Of a stretch of DNA of 64,000 bases, positions 55,187 to 63,718 are shown piece by piece. A program made the translations under genes and the position numbers. The stretch is from Roseiarcus sp963794155. GTDB lineage: Bacteria > Pseudomonadota > Alphaproteobacteria > Rhizobiales > Beijerinckiaceae. The notes beneath the pieces are model-generated. The model had not been told where the DNA came from, did no database searches, and worked only from the letters and a program-made list of their open reading frames with translations. Location of the stretch: NCBI GenBank assembly GCA_963794155.1, contig CAWCCX010000015.1, positions 56,327 through 120,326 of the forward strand. The letters are read 5' to 3'. The first letter of the stretch is position 1; the number at the start of each line of letters is the position of its first letter.

Positions 55187-56767
55187 GTCGACTGTGAAGA
55201 ACGCGACGTTCGGCGGGGCGTTGGGGATCGATGAGCTTCAGGGGCGGTTTGGCGCCGGGGTGGGAGCGTCACGGGCGGGTGGCGAGGACGGCCATGATGA
55301 AGACACGCCAAAGGGCGGCGAGCCAGGCGAGGAGCCGGCGGAAGTTGTATCCGGCGGCGGCGAGGACGGCGTTGGCGGCGTCGCCATGGGCGCCGGCGAG
55401 ATAGTTTCGGCCCATGCGGTGCTCGGTCTTGGCGTGACCGATGACCGGTTCGACCGCTGAGCGGCGGCGGAATTCACGTTTGATGGTTTCGGTGACGCGA
55501 CGTCTCTGGCCTGAGATGTAGACCTTGAACTTGTGATCGGGCGGAGCGTTGTGGCCGCGATAGCCGCGGTCGGCGACGATGCGGGCGAGGTTTGCGCCGA
55601 TCTGCGTCTCGATCTCCGGGATCACGGTCGCCAGCGTGTGGCCGTCGTAGGGGTTGCCGGGCAGCGCCTTGGCGTGGGCGATGAACTGGCCGCCCCTGGA
55701 GCGATGGAGCGTGGTGGCGAGCGAGACCTTGACGCCGAACTCGTAGGGGCGATGCGCCTTGCCCTTGCCGATGCATTCGACCTCGGGCGCGTGCAGGGAA
55801 TAGACCTTTTTTCCGCGCTGATGCTGGCGCTGCTCGCGCACCCGGCGGGCGAGCATCAGCGGATGGGCGAAGACGCTCTCCAGCTCAGCCTCGCCCTGGA
55901 TCTTGCGCGCGATGTCGCGCGTGACCCGGCCGAGATAGGTGCGGATCGTCCTCAGCGCCCGGTTGGCGCGCTTGAACTGCTTGGCGTGCGCATAGCGCTG
56001 GTGGGCGATCAGCGCGTGCTTGCCGACCCGCTCATAGGACTGGCGTAAGCTCACGCCCGTCTTCCTGGCGAGCTTCACCAGCCGCTCGCGCGCCCGATGC
56101 ATGAGCTTGGCGTCGGTCGGAAAGGTGACCGCCTTGGGCTGAACGGTGGTGTCGACGATGACCTTGGAGAAGTCCGCGGGCCTGGCCGCGCCGGTGCGCG
56201 TGGCGACCGCAAGGCTTTCCTGGATCAGCGCCGCGAGCTTCTCCTCGCCCATCCGCTGGCGCCAGCGCGTCAGCGACGAGCGGTCGAAGGTCAGCTTGTG
56301 CCGGAAGAACTCCTCGCCGCAGAACAGCTGATAGTACGGGTTCTCGATCCAGCGCGCGCACAGATCCTCGTCGGAGAGATTGTGCATGTGCTTGAGGATC
56401 GAAAGCCCCGCCATCAGCCGCGTCGGCAGCGGCGGATGTCCGGCCTTGTCGGAATAGACCGCGCCGAACCGCCCCTCGAGAAAGCCCCAGTCGATCGCCC
56501 GGCCGAGCTTCGCCAGCGGGTGATCCAGGTCGATGATCTGGTCGAGGCGCGCCCTGAAAAGATCGTTCTGCCCGCTGTCTCGCCGCTCCCTGGGCCGCAT
56601 CGAATCACCCTCCGCCAAGCCGACGGAGAGACAAAATCACGATCAAGCGCCCCGATCAAATTGCAAGAAATCAAGCCCACAGACGCTGCCCTTCTTGCAA
56701 ATGCAATGACTTGTCGATCCCCGCAAATGCCCAGAAAATCAGCCGAGTCCGGGTTCTTCACGGGCAA
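55187..56767 (-). mobile_element. Complete IS5-family insertion sequence with target duplication
   Basis: Terminal repeats GTCGACTGTGAAGAAC (left) and, reversed, TTGCCCGTGAAGAAC (right) bound one intact transposase. CTAAATA flanks both sides (55180-55186 and 56768-56774); six or seven bases are the duplication because one base is ambiguous. The intact gene and matching duplications indicate a recent insertion. Confidence 0.8.
55269..56600 (-). CDS. IS5-family DDE transposase
   Basis: 443 residues from the ATG at 56600 (an alternative start is at 56618). An N-terminal DUF772-like region (LDHPLAKLGRAIDWGFLEGRFG, PPLPTRLMAGLSILKHMHNLSDE) precedes the DDE catalytic domain with VIVDTTVQPKAVTFPTDAKLMHRA, IVADRGYRGHNAP and the final Glu region RRRSAVEPVIGHAKTEHRMGRNYLAG. 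The frame is uninterrupted, so the element may be active. Confidence 0.9.
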   Translation of the reverse strand: MRPRERRDSGQNDLFRARLDQIIDLDHPLAKLGRAIDWGFLEGRFGAVYSDKAGHPPLPTRLMAGLSILKHMHNLSDEDLCARWIENPYYQLFCGEEFFRHKLTFDRSSLTRWRQRMGEEKLAALIQESLAVATRTGAARPADFSKVIVDTTVQPKAVTFPTDAKLMHRARERLVKLARKTGVSLRQSYERVGKHALIAHQRYAHAKQFKRANRALRTIRTYLGRVTRDIARKIQGEAELESVFAHPLMLARRVREQRQHQRGKKVYSLHAPEVECIGKGKAHRPYEFGVKVSLATTLHRSRGGQFIAHAKALPGNPYDGHTLATVIPEIETQIGANLARIVADRGYRGHNAPPDHKFKVYISGQRRRVTETIKREFRRRSAVEPVIGHAKTEHRMGRNYLAGAHGDAANAVLAAAGYNFRRLLAWLAALWRVFIMAVLATRP

Positions 56768-56964
56768 CTAAATATGTTGCGCCATCGCCGGCGAAGAGCC
56801 GCAGTATCTGAGTGCCCCCGTGTCGGCAGGGGTCCCCACCCTCAGGCCCAACAATCTCCAATTGCTTGAACGGTGTCACGAATAAAAAGCCTATGGCGCG
56901 TGTTTGCACTTCTGCGCCGGTCTGAATGCGGCATGCAACCGGCTGTCAGAAGCGGGAGCACGCC

Positions 56965-58173
56965 ATGAACCTGAAGACAATTTTAGCGGTCTGCGGTAGC
57001 TGCCAAACGGTTGTCCTTGCATGCGCCGCCGGCCTATTGGCCATCGGTGCGGTTCCGGTTTTCGCCGACCCCCTCCTCAGGCAAACGGATCTGGTCTCCG
57101 ACGTTCTCCCGGCCCAGATCAACGACCCTAGCCTGACCAATGCCTGGGGCATCTCCGAGGGACCTAGCACCCCGTTTTGGATATCCGACAACGGCACCGG
57201 GGTCACGACACTCTACAGCGTTCCCGGCACAGGAAGCACGGCTGTCGGCAAGGCGCCGCTCACAGTAACCATTCCCTCCGGTTCTCTGGCGACTTCAGCG
57301 CCAACGGGGCAGGTCTTCAACGGCACCGCCAGTGGATTCAAGCTTAAAGACGGCACCACCAAGTCGCTTTTTATCTTCAACTCCGAGGATGGCGTCATTT
57401 CGGCATGGAACCCGGTGCTGGGCACGAACGCAGAGATCGAAGTGAACAACTCGAGCCCGAACCCTTCGCTGAACGCCGTCTACAAGGGTCTGGCGATTGA
57501 CAATACGGGCGGCTCGCTGTTCGCGACAAATTTCCGTTCCGGCATGGTGGAGATGTATAATAGCAGCTTCCAATTGGTGGCGTCATTCACCGACCCCACG
57601 CTGCCGCCCGGCTACGCCCCGTTTGGCGCAGCGGTGCTTGATGGCAAGCTTTACGTCACTTTCGCCTTGCAAGACGCGGCGAAGCACGATGATGTGGCGG
57701 GCCTCGGCAACGGTTTTGTCGACACTTTCGACCTATCTGGCGGCTCGATGCAGCGCCTAATCTCAAACGGCGCCCTCGACTCACCGTGGGGCCTGGCGAT
57801 CGCCCCTTCGAGTTTCGGGTCCCTAGCCGGAGACCTCTTGGTCGGGAATTTCGGCAACGGGGCGATCAACGCCTATAACGCGGTCACGGGCGCGTTCGAA
57901 GGTACCCTTGACGGACTCGACGGCAATCCACTTGCAATCGACGGTCTGTGGGGGCTCACGGTTGGCAACAACGCGGGCGGCGGGTTCTCGAACGTCCTCT
58001 ATTTCACCGCTGGCCCCGATGGCGAATCCGAGGGCTTATTCGGAAGTTTGTCCGTCCCCGAACCCTCGACCTGGGCGATGATGCTACTCGGTTTCGTGGG
58101 GCTTGGCTTCGCAGGCTATCGGAGGTCCCGCAAGGCCGGACGCCTCGATCGCGTCTTGATCATCAGCCCTTGA
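56965..58173 (+). CDS. Secreted TIGR03118-like beta-propeller protein with PEP-CTERM signal
   Basis: 402 residues from the ATG at 56965 (GGGAG upstream). A signal peptide (VVLACAAGLLAIGAVPVFA) precedes LVSDVLPAQINDPSLTNAWGISEGPSTPFWISDNGTGVTTLY, the hallmark opening of the TIGR03118 family, with repeated propeller-like blades. The tail VPEPSTWAMMLLGFVGLGFAGYRRSRK is a strong PEP-CTERM signal, though 12 extra residues follow. Exported and probably exosortase-sorted; exact function unknown. Confidence 0.85.
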   Translation: MNLKTILAVCGSCQTVVLACAAGLLAIGAVPVFADPLLRQTDLVSDVLPAQINDPSLTNAWGISEGPSTPFWISDNGTGVTTLYSVPGTGSTAVGKAPLTVTIPSGSLATSAPTGQVFNGTASGFKLKDGTTKSLFIFNSEDGVISAWNPVLGTNAEIEVNNSSPNPSLNAVYKGLAIDNTGGSLFATNFRSGMVEMYNSSFQLVASFTDPTLPPGYAPFGAAVLDGKLYVTFALQDAAKHDDVAGLGNGFVDTFDLSGGSMQRLISNGALDSPWGLAIAPSSFGSLAGDLLVGNFGNGAINAYNAVTGAFEGTLDGLDGNPLAIDGLWGLTVGNNAGGGFSNVLYFTAGPDGESEGLFGSLSVPEPSTWAMMLLGFVGLGFAGYRRSRKAGRLDRVLIISP

Positions 58174-58401
58174 AGCCTCGCCCGAGCGTGTGCTCGTGGG
58201 CAAGCTCGCTATCAAGCGCGGTCCAGGCCCCGCGCTCAGTTCCTCCAAGCGCGGGGCCAAACCGCGCGGCCGGGAGGAGCAGCGACGCGGAGGAAGCCAC
58301 TGTAAATTCCTTCCCGAGCAGTTGGCTGGTCAATTGGCAGTACGGGGAGCAGGGTAACCGTTTGCCAAGCCGTCGACGAACGACCGGTCTTTGCGGAATA
58401 G
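58174..58401. other. Intergenic region before the MITE
   Basis: No gene; contains a GC-rich stretch (CAAGCGCGG repeated at about 58215 and 58247) that could form the terminator of the PEP-CTERM gene. Confidence 0.35.
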
Positions 58402-58610
58402 TGTTGAAAAACTCGGAAATTGAGTGACCGCGAGAATCTCGTTTTCGCGCCCATAGCGGGATCTAAGCCGATAGTCGCCACGGCAAGCCATATGGGAGGG
58501 TCGCACGCGGCAAAGGCGGCCCGTCCGCCGAACCCCCAAGGAATTTTCCATCGAGGCTGCCAGCGGTCTTCTGAATTGTGATCGAAGCGAAAATCCGAGT
58601 TTTTCAACAC
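58402..58610. mobile_element. 209-bp MITE with perfect 17-bp terminal inverted repeats
   Basis: GTGTTGAAAAACTCGGA at 58402-58418 and its exact complement at 58594-58610. AATA flanks each side (58398-58401 and 58611-58614), a 4-bp target duplication. There is no transposase inside. The ends resemble IS1182/IS5-type termini, so it is probably a non-autonomous derivative. Confidence 0.82.
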
Positions 58611-58975
58611 AATATGCGCGAAGCGGCCGGCTGGGCTCGACGTGAAGCGGACATAGCGGACCGAAGCTATAGAGAGTCGGTGGCCGGGCAGAATGTGTTC
58701 GTTCGTCAAGCGACGGTGCCGCGTCCGCCTGTTCATCGACTGTCTGGTCGACGTGACCATGCCTTCACCCGGTCCCTATTCGTCTGTCCGAATTTGTGAG
58801 GGCGAAGATATAAATGACGCAAGTATCAGAATTTGGTCGGTTGCAGACCGTAGCCACCGGCCTTATCAGTGAAGCCCTCGGGGAGAGCGGAGATCATGAG
58901 CGCTGTGCTTCATCGGGCATCGGGAAGCTCCGGTAGCGCGGTTGTCGCTGCCCGTAATGACCTCAGGCGCCGCCG
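58611..58975. other. Intergenic region between the MITE and the AraC gene
   Basis: 365 bp with no supported gene; lower GC than average and likely to hold the AraC promoter. Confidence 0.4.
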
Positions 58976-59908
58976 GTGAATGTTATGGCAAAGCGGCATA
59001 TCTTCAGCAAACGAATGCAGCATATATTGCGGCTACCCGAGAAACAAACTGCGGTTATCAAAACTCTTCAAAAGAATTCTCTAGCAGCGACGCGATGTAA
59101 GCTTGACGTCCCCTTGGACGTCTTGACGAACTCACCGTCTCGCGAAGACGCCTATATGATCGTTATACAGATACGAGGAAAAAACTCGCGTGAGCTTTGG
59201 TTGGACGGCAAGTCGGTAAGGACAGAACCACTCCATGCAGGTGGAGTTGTATTTCATGATCTGCGCCGGAGCCCACGGTTTTATTTTAATGACCCCCTGA
59301 ATTCAGTGAACTATTTCTTGGAGCGAAAGACTTTGGACATAATTGCAGACGACGCAGGGGCCTCAAGGATTCCAGAGTTGAAATTTACGCCTGGCGTCGG
59401 CGTTATGGATCGAGTCGTGCAGCAACTTACCCGGCTGATTTTACCGGCGTTCGATCACCCAGACCACGTGTCCGAGCTCTTTGCGGATCACATCAGTCTA
59501 GCGCTGGGCTCTCATATCGCCCGGACATACGGGGGCATGAGAAGCGTAGTTGCGCCACGACAGGGCGGTCTCGCTGCATGGCAGGAGCGGCGCGCGAAAG
59601 AGCTGATGAGCGCCAATCTTCGGGGAAATGTTTCTTCCACCGACCTCGCGACCGAATGCTTACTATCGGCCGGACATTTCGCTCGCGCGTTTCGGCATTC
59701 GACCGGCCTGTCGCCGCACCAATGGCTGATCCAGTGTCGGATCGAAATGGCGGATGCACTACTGCGTGAGGGCAAACTCTCGCTCGCCGAGATTGCGCGC
59801 GCGTGCGGCTTTGCCGATCAAAGCCACTTCACAAAGGCCTATGCGCGCCGACGTGGTATCAGCCCGGGCGCTTGGCGGCGGCAACAGGAAATTGCACCGA
59901 AGCCATAA
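58976..59908 (+). CDS. AraC-family transcriptional regulator
   Basis: 310 residues from a GTG at 58976 (an ATG three codons later is also possible). The N-terminal half is an unassigned sensor region. The C-terminal HTH_18 domain has STDLATECLLSAGHFARAFRHSTGLSPHQWL and LAEIARACGFADQSHFTKAYARRRGISPGAWRR. The gene is visibly less GC-rich in its first half than its neighbours, suggesting transfer. It probably controls the downstream alcohol/aldehyde dehydrogenase cluster. Confidence 0.87.
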   Translation: MNVMAKRHIFSKRMQHILRLPEKQTAVIKTLQKNSLAATRCKLDVPLDVLTNSPSREDAYMIVIQIRGKNSRELWLDGKSVRTEPLHAGGVVFHDLRRSPRFYFNDPLNSVNYFLERKTLDIIADDAGASRIPELKFTPGVGVMDRVVQQLTRLILPAFDHPDHVSELFADHISLALGSHIARTYGGMRSVVAPRQGGLAAWQERRAKELMSANLRGNVSSTDLATECLLSAGHFARAFRHSTGLSPHQWLIQCRIEMADALLREGKLSLAEIARACGFADQSHFTKAYARRRGISPGAWRRQQEIAPKP

Positions 59909-60177
59909 AAAAGCGGGCGCGCTCGGCTCGCCCACAGTTCCACCTCCTGCTCCTTTCGATCCGAATAGACAAAGGACGTTTCCTTTGCACAAGAGCGCTT
60001 AGGCGTGGCCCGCTAGCTTTCGCGAAGTCCCATGTGTCGCCCATCGATCGGGACGCAGCGGCGCAGTTCCTCATCCTGCTAGGGCAAGGTCGAAGGAATG
60101 GTCTTGGCCAATCTCTCTCGACGGACCGCCAAGCCAGGCCGGACGCGCACGCCAGCGACAAGACTGGGAGGTTGATT

Positions 60178-61197
60178 GTGAAAAACGCTTCGACATATCG
60201 GGCCGTCCAGGCGGTGAGCAAAGGCAAGCTAGAGCTGACCGATAAACCACTGCTTCATCCGCCGGCGGGCCATGTGCGCATCCGCGTCGAGGCCTGTGGT
60301 GTGTGCCATTCGGATTCCGCGACGGTGGAGGGGGCCTTGCCGATCGATTGGCCGCGGGTGCCCGGCCATGAGGCGGTGGGGCGGATCGATGTGATCGGCG
60401 ACGGCGTCGAAGGCTGGGCGGTAGACCAACGCGTCGGCGTCGGCTTCCTCGGCGGCAGCTGCGGACACTGTCATTACTGCCGCGATGGCGACCTCGTGAA
60501 CTGCATAAACCAAGGCTACACCGGGGTGCAGCAAGACGGCGGTTACGCGGAAGTGATGATCGCAAAGTCGAGCGGGCTGATCGCCGTGCCGAGCGATCTG
60601 TCATCGGTCGATGCGGCGCCGTTGCTCTGCGCTGGCCTGACGACCTTCAGCGCGCTCAGGAACTCGCTGGCGCGGGCGGGCGACGTGGTCGCGGTGTTCG
60701 GGGTTGGCGGGTTGGGCCATCTCGGCGTGCAATACGCACGCCGCATGGGGTTCGAGGTCGTCGCTATCGACCGCGGCGACGATCGGGCGGAGCTGTCGAA
60801 GAAACTGGGCGCACATCACTACATCGACAGTTCCGCCACCGACATCGCCAAGGCGCTCCAGGCGCTCGGCGGCGCGCAGGTGGTTTTGGCCACGGCCTCG
60901 GGCGGCAACGCGGTCGCCGCCGCACTCGGCGGCTTGCGGCGGGGCGGGGTGGTGATCTCGCTCGGTGCGACCGATGAGCCGATCGAGCTGTCGGCGTTCG
61001 ATCTGCTGTTCAGGCAACTTCGCGTCGACGGCGCCCTCACGGGAACTCCGGCGGCCGGCGATGCGACGCTCAGATTCAGCGCGATGAGCGACGTCGTCGC
61101 CATGGTGGAGACCATGCCGCTCGAGCGGGCCGCCGAGGCCTACGCCAGGATGATGTCCGGAAAAGCGCGCTTCAGGATGGTTCTGACGATGGGCTGA
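60178..61197 (+). CDS. Zinc-dependent alcohol dehydrogenase
   Basis: 339 residues from a GTG at 60178, fixed by GGGAGG with 6-nt spacing. The catalytic zinc motif is VEACGVCHSDSATVEG with GHEAVGRI; the structural zinc Cys cluster is GSCGHCHYCRDGDLVNC. GVGGLGHLGVQYARRMGFEVVAID binds NAD(P)+. It belongs to the AdhP/cinnamyl-type MDR group. It begins the cluster with the alpha/beta hydrolase and aldehyde dehydrogenase, implying stepwise oxidation of an alcohol to an acid. Confidence 0.9.
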   Translation: MKNASTYRAVQAVSKGKLELTDKPLLHPPAGHVRIRVEACGVCHSDSATVEGALPIDWPRVPGHEAVGRIDVIGDGVEGWAVDQRVGVGFLGGSCGHCHYCRDGDLVNCINQGYTGVQQDGGYAEVMIAKSSGLIAVPSDLSSVDAAPLLCAGLTTFSALRNSLARAGDVVAVFGVGGLGHLGVQYARRMGFEVVAIDRGDDRAELSKKLGAHHYIDSSATDIAKALQALGGAQVVLATASGGNAVAAALGGLRRGGVVISLGATDEPIELSAFDLLFRQLRVDGALTGTPAAGDATLRFSAMSDVVAMVETMPLERAAEAYARMMSGKARFRMVLTMG

Positions 61198-61228
61198 GCG
61201 CCCAGTCCGGCCATCGAAGCGAGGCCCC

Positions 61229-61294
61229 ATGAACACCTTCCAGGATATCTTCGACGCCCAGAAGGCGCTGTCCGCTAGGGGGGCCATCCCATGA
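61229..61294 (+). pseudogene. Duplicated 5' end of the aldehyde dehydrogenase gene (21-codon leader ORF)
   Basis: The ATG at 61229 opens a 21-codon frame MNTFQDIFDAQKAL..., matching MNPFQDIFDAQKAL, the start of the aldehyde dehydrogenase at 62199, also at the DNA level. Its TGA overlaps the hydrolase ATG (ATGA), so it may now act as a coupling leader peptide. Confidence 0.72.
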
Positions 61295-62085
61295 GCGCCC
61301 ACGGCCATAGAATTCGCCTCGCGCAATTGGAGATTTACGCTGAAGAGGAGGGTGAAGGCAGCCCGGCTTTGGTGTTTATCCACTACTGGGGCGGCTCGCG
61401 GCGCACGTGGTCTGAGGTCATAGCGCCGCTCTCCAGCCGCTTCCGCTGCATCGCGGTGGACCTGCGCGGCTGGGGCAAGTCCGACCGCCCTGTCGACGAC
61501 TACAGCCTCTTCGCTCAGGCCGACGACGTCGAAGGTGTGGTCGAGGCGTTGAAGGTGAAGGACTTTGTTCTCGTAGGACATTCTATGGGCGGCAAAATCG
61601 CCCAGATACTGGCTGGGCGGCGACCGGATGGCCTACGAGGAGTCGTTCTCGTCGCCCCCGCGCCGCCGACGCCCCTTCACGTCCCGGACGCGCAAAAGCG
61701 ATCTTTGCTCGCCAGTTACACAACGCCCGAGGGCATCGGGGACGCCCTCAAAGTCATCAACCATCGGCCGCTGACAATCGCCCAGCGCCTGCAAGTCACC
61801 GAGGATTCGCTTGGCGGCGCGGAAGCCGCGAAGATTGCATGGGTCTCGGAGGGGATGGCGCTCGACATCTCCAAGCAGACCGCCTCCATCGCCGCGCCAG
61901 TCTGTGTGATCGTCGGATCGGCGGACCAAGTGGAGAAAGAGGCTGCCCTGCGCGAGGCGCTGCTTCCCCTGGTCCCGCACCCCAAGTTCGTGACCATCGA
62001 GGGGGTCGGACACCTTTCGCCCCTTGAGGGACCCGACGAGGTAGCCGAGGCGATCTCCGATTTCCTCGCGGACCTGGCGCCTTGA
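61291..62085 (+). CDS. Alpha/beta-fold hydrolase
   Basis: 264 residues. FIHYWGGSRRTWSEVIAPL gives the oxyanion-type HxGG-like loop, LVGHSMGGKIAQ the nucleophile elbow (Ser), the acid Asp is in IVGSADQVE, and His in IEGVGHLSPLEGPDEV. It is a typical esterase/lactonase/haloperoxidase-like member. Inserted between the dehydrogenases, it may hydrolyse the ester or lactone that feeds or leaves the pathway. Confidence 0.87.
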   Translation: MSAHGHRIRLAQLEIYAEEEGEGSPALVFIHYWGGSRRTWSEVIAPLSSRFRCIAVDLRGWGKSDRPVDDYSLFAQADDVEGVVEALKVKDFVLVGHSMGGKIAQILAGRRPDGLRGVVLVAPAPPTPLHVPDAQKRSLLASYTTPEGIGDALKVINHRPLTIAQRLQVTEDSLGGAEAAKIAWVSEGMALDISKQTASIAAPVCVIVGSADQVEKEAALREALLPLVPHPKFVTIEGVGHLSPLEGPDEVAEAISDFLADLAP

Positions 62086-62198
62086 GCGGCTGCGGCTCGC
62101 GCGCCTGGACTGCTGCGCTGGCCGGCGCCGGTCTGGGTCAATCCGGCGCCCGGCGCCACACGATTGGACGACAATCCTGACATCTAAGCGAGGACGCC

Positions 62199-63578
62199 AT
62201 GAACCCCTTCCAGGATATCTTCGATGCGCAGAAGGCCCTCTTCGCCTCAGGCGTCACCCGCACCTACGATTGGCGCGTCGACCAGCTCGACCGCATGGCC
62301 CGCATGATCATGGAGAATGAGGGGCGCTTCCAGAAGGCGATGGCCAAAGACTTCAAGACCGCCTCGCAGGAGTATATCTTCGAAACCGCGGCGTCGGCTG
62401 GCGAGACGGAAGTCCAGAAGAGCCAGCTGAGAGAATGGATGAAGCCGGTCGAAGCGCCGGTTCCACGCTTTCTGGCCGAAACCGGCCACAAGGGAATGAT
62501 CTATCGCGAGCCGTATGGCGTGGCGCTAATCATCGGACCGTTCAACGGGCCCTTGCTGCTGCTGATCCGCCCGGCGCTCGCGGCGCTCGCGGCCGGCAAC
62601 ACCTGCATCCTCACACTCAGTGAAGCGCTACCGGCAACGACCGAAGTGCTGCTCGAGCTTGTCCCGAAGTATTTCGATCCGAGCGCCGTGACCGCGGTGG
62701 CTGGCGGCAAGGAGCAGAACACCGAACTCCTCAAGCTATTGTTCGACTTCATCTTTTTCACCGGGAGCACCGTTGTCGGCAAGATCGTCGCTCGAGCGGC
62801 GGCGGAAAACCTCACGCCCGTCCTGCTCGAGCTCGGCGGGATGAACCCGGCGGTTGTCGACGAAACCGCCAACATCCGCGACGCCGCGAAGAAGATCGTC
62901 TGGGGCAAGATGGCCTGGGGCGGACAATGGTGCACTTCACCAGGCTACGCGTATGTCCACGAGTCCGTCGCAGACGCCTTCGTCGCCGCCGCCAAGAAGG
63001 CGCTGGTCGAGCTCTTTGGCGATGACCCGAAATCCAACTCCGACTACTCGCGCATCATCAACGCGCATGCGGTTGATCGGCTCGCCTCGCTCATCGACCC
63101 CGCCAAGGTGATCGCCGGCGGCAAGTCGGACACGGATGCGCACTACCTCGATCCCACGCTTCTTTATCCCATCACCTGGGACGACAAGGTCATGGAGGAC
63201 GAGGTGTTCGGGCCGATCCTGCCGATCCTGACCTACAAGTCCCTAGACGAGGCGTTCGCGCGCATCGCGGCCACGCCGCGTCCGCTTGCGGGTTTCATCT
63301 TCAGCCGCGACCAGAAGACCATCGATCGATTTATCCGCGAGCTGTCCTATGGTGGGGGCGGGGTGAACGTGGTGAACGTTCACCTGTTCGTCGAGACCAT
63401 GCCGTTCGGCGGCACTGGATCCGCGGGGTTGGGCCACTATTACGGCAAGTATGGCTTCGACGCACTCACCCACGCCAAGTCGATGCTGATCTCCCCGCCC
63501 GACGTCGCGATCGACCACCTGTACTCGCCCTACACGCCCGACAAGAACGCCGCGCTGAAGCAGTGGTTCGAATATTGA
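62199..63578 (+). CDS. Aldehyde dehydrogenase (class 3-like)
   Basis: 459 residues, the shorter ALDH3-type length. NAD-binding and catalytic features are GPFNGPLLLLIRPALAALAAGNT, FFTGSTVVGKIVARAAA, LLELGGMNPAVVDETANI (Glu) and the nucleophile Cys in GKMAWGGQWCTSPGYAYV. The end INVVNVH-like VNVVNVHLFVETMPFGGTGSAGLGHYYGKYGFDALTHAKS is typical. It oxidises an aldehyde, presumably the alcohol dehydrogenase product. Confidence 0.92.
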   Translation: MNPFQDIFDAQKALFASGVTRTYDWRVDQLDRMARMIMENEGRFQKAMAKDFKTASQEYIFETAASAGETEVQKSQLREWMKPVEAPVPRFLAETGHKGMIYREPYGVALIIGPFNGPLLLLIRPALAALAAGNTCILTLSEALPATTEVLLELVPKYFDPSAVTAVAGGKEQNTELLKLLFDFIFFTGSTVVGKIVARAAAENLTPVLLELGGMNPAVVDETANIRDAAKKIVWGKMAWGGQWCTSPGYAYVHESVADAFVAAAKKALVELFGDDPKSNSDYSRIINAHAVDRLASLIDPAKVIAGGKSDTDAHYLDPTLLYPITWDDKVMEDEVFGPILPILTYKSLDEAFARIAATPRPLAGFIFSRDQKTIDRFIRELSYGGGGVNVVNVHLFVETMPFGGTGSAGLGHYYGKYGFDALTHAKSMLISPPDVAIDHLYSPYTPDKNAALKQWFEY

Positions 63579-63618
63579 TTGGAAGCGACGTTCGATGCTC
63601 AGCCGCTTGGGGAGGCGC

Positions 63619-63718
63619 ATGAAAAGAATTGTTCACCACGAACTCGGAGAACCGTCGCGGGTCCTTCGGGTCGAAGACGCCCCATCCGCCGCGCCGCGGG
63701 GCAATGGCCGCTATTTGC
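63619..63718 (+). pseudogene. Oxidoreductase 5' exon interrupted by a group II intron
   Basis: The ATG at 63619 reads MKRIVHHELGEPSRVLRVED and APSAAPRGNG, the typical start of zinc-type quinone oxidoreductases of the MDR superfamily. It runs into the intron boundary at 63718/63719 after about 33 codons. A start eight codons upstream (63595) is possible. If the intron splices, the gene may still be functional. Confidence 0.55.

Noticed and set aside
58236..58760. Minus-strand open frame across the MITE
   Set aside because: It spans both terminal repeats of the element and has no motif; such frames are by-products of the repeat.
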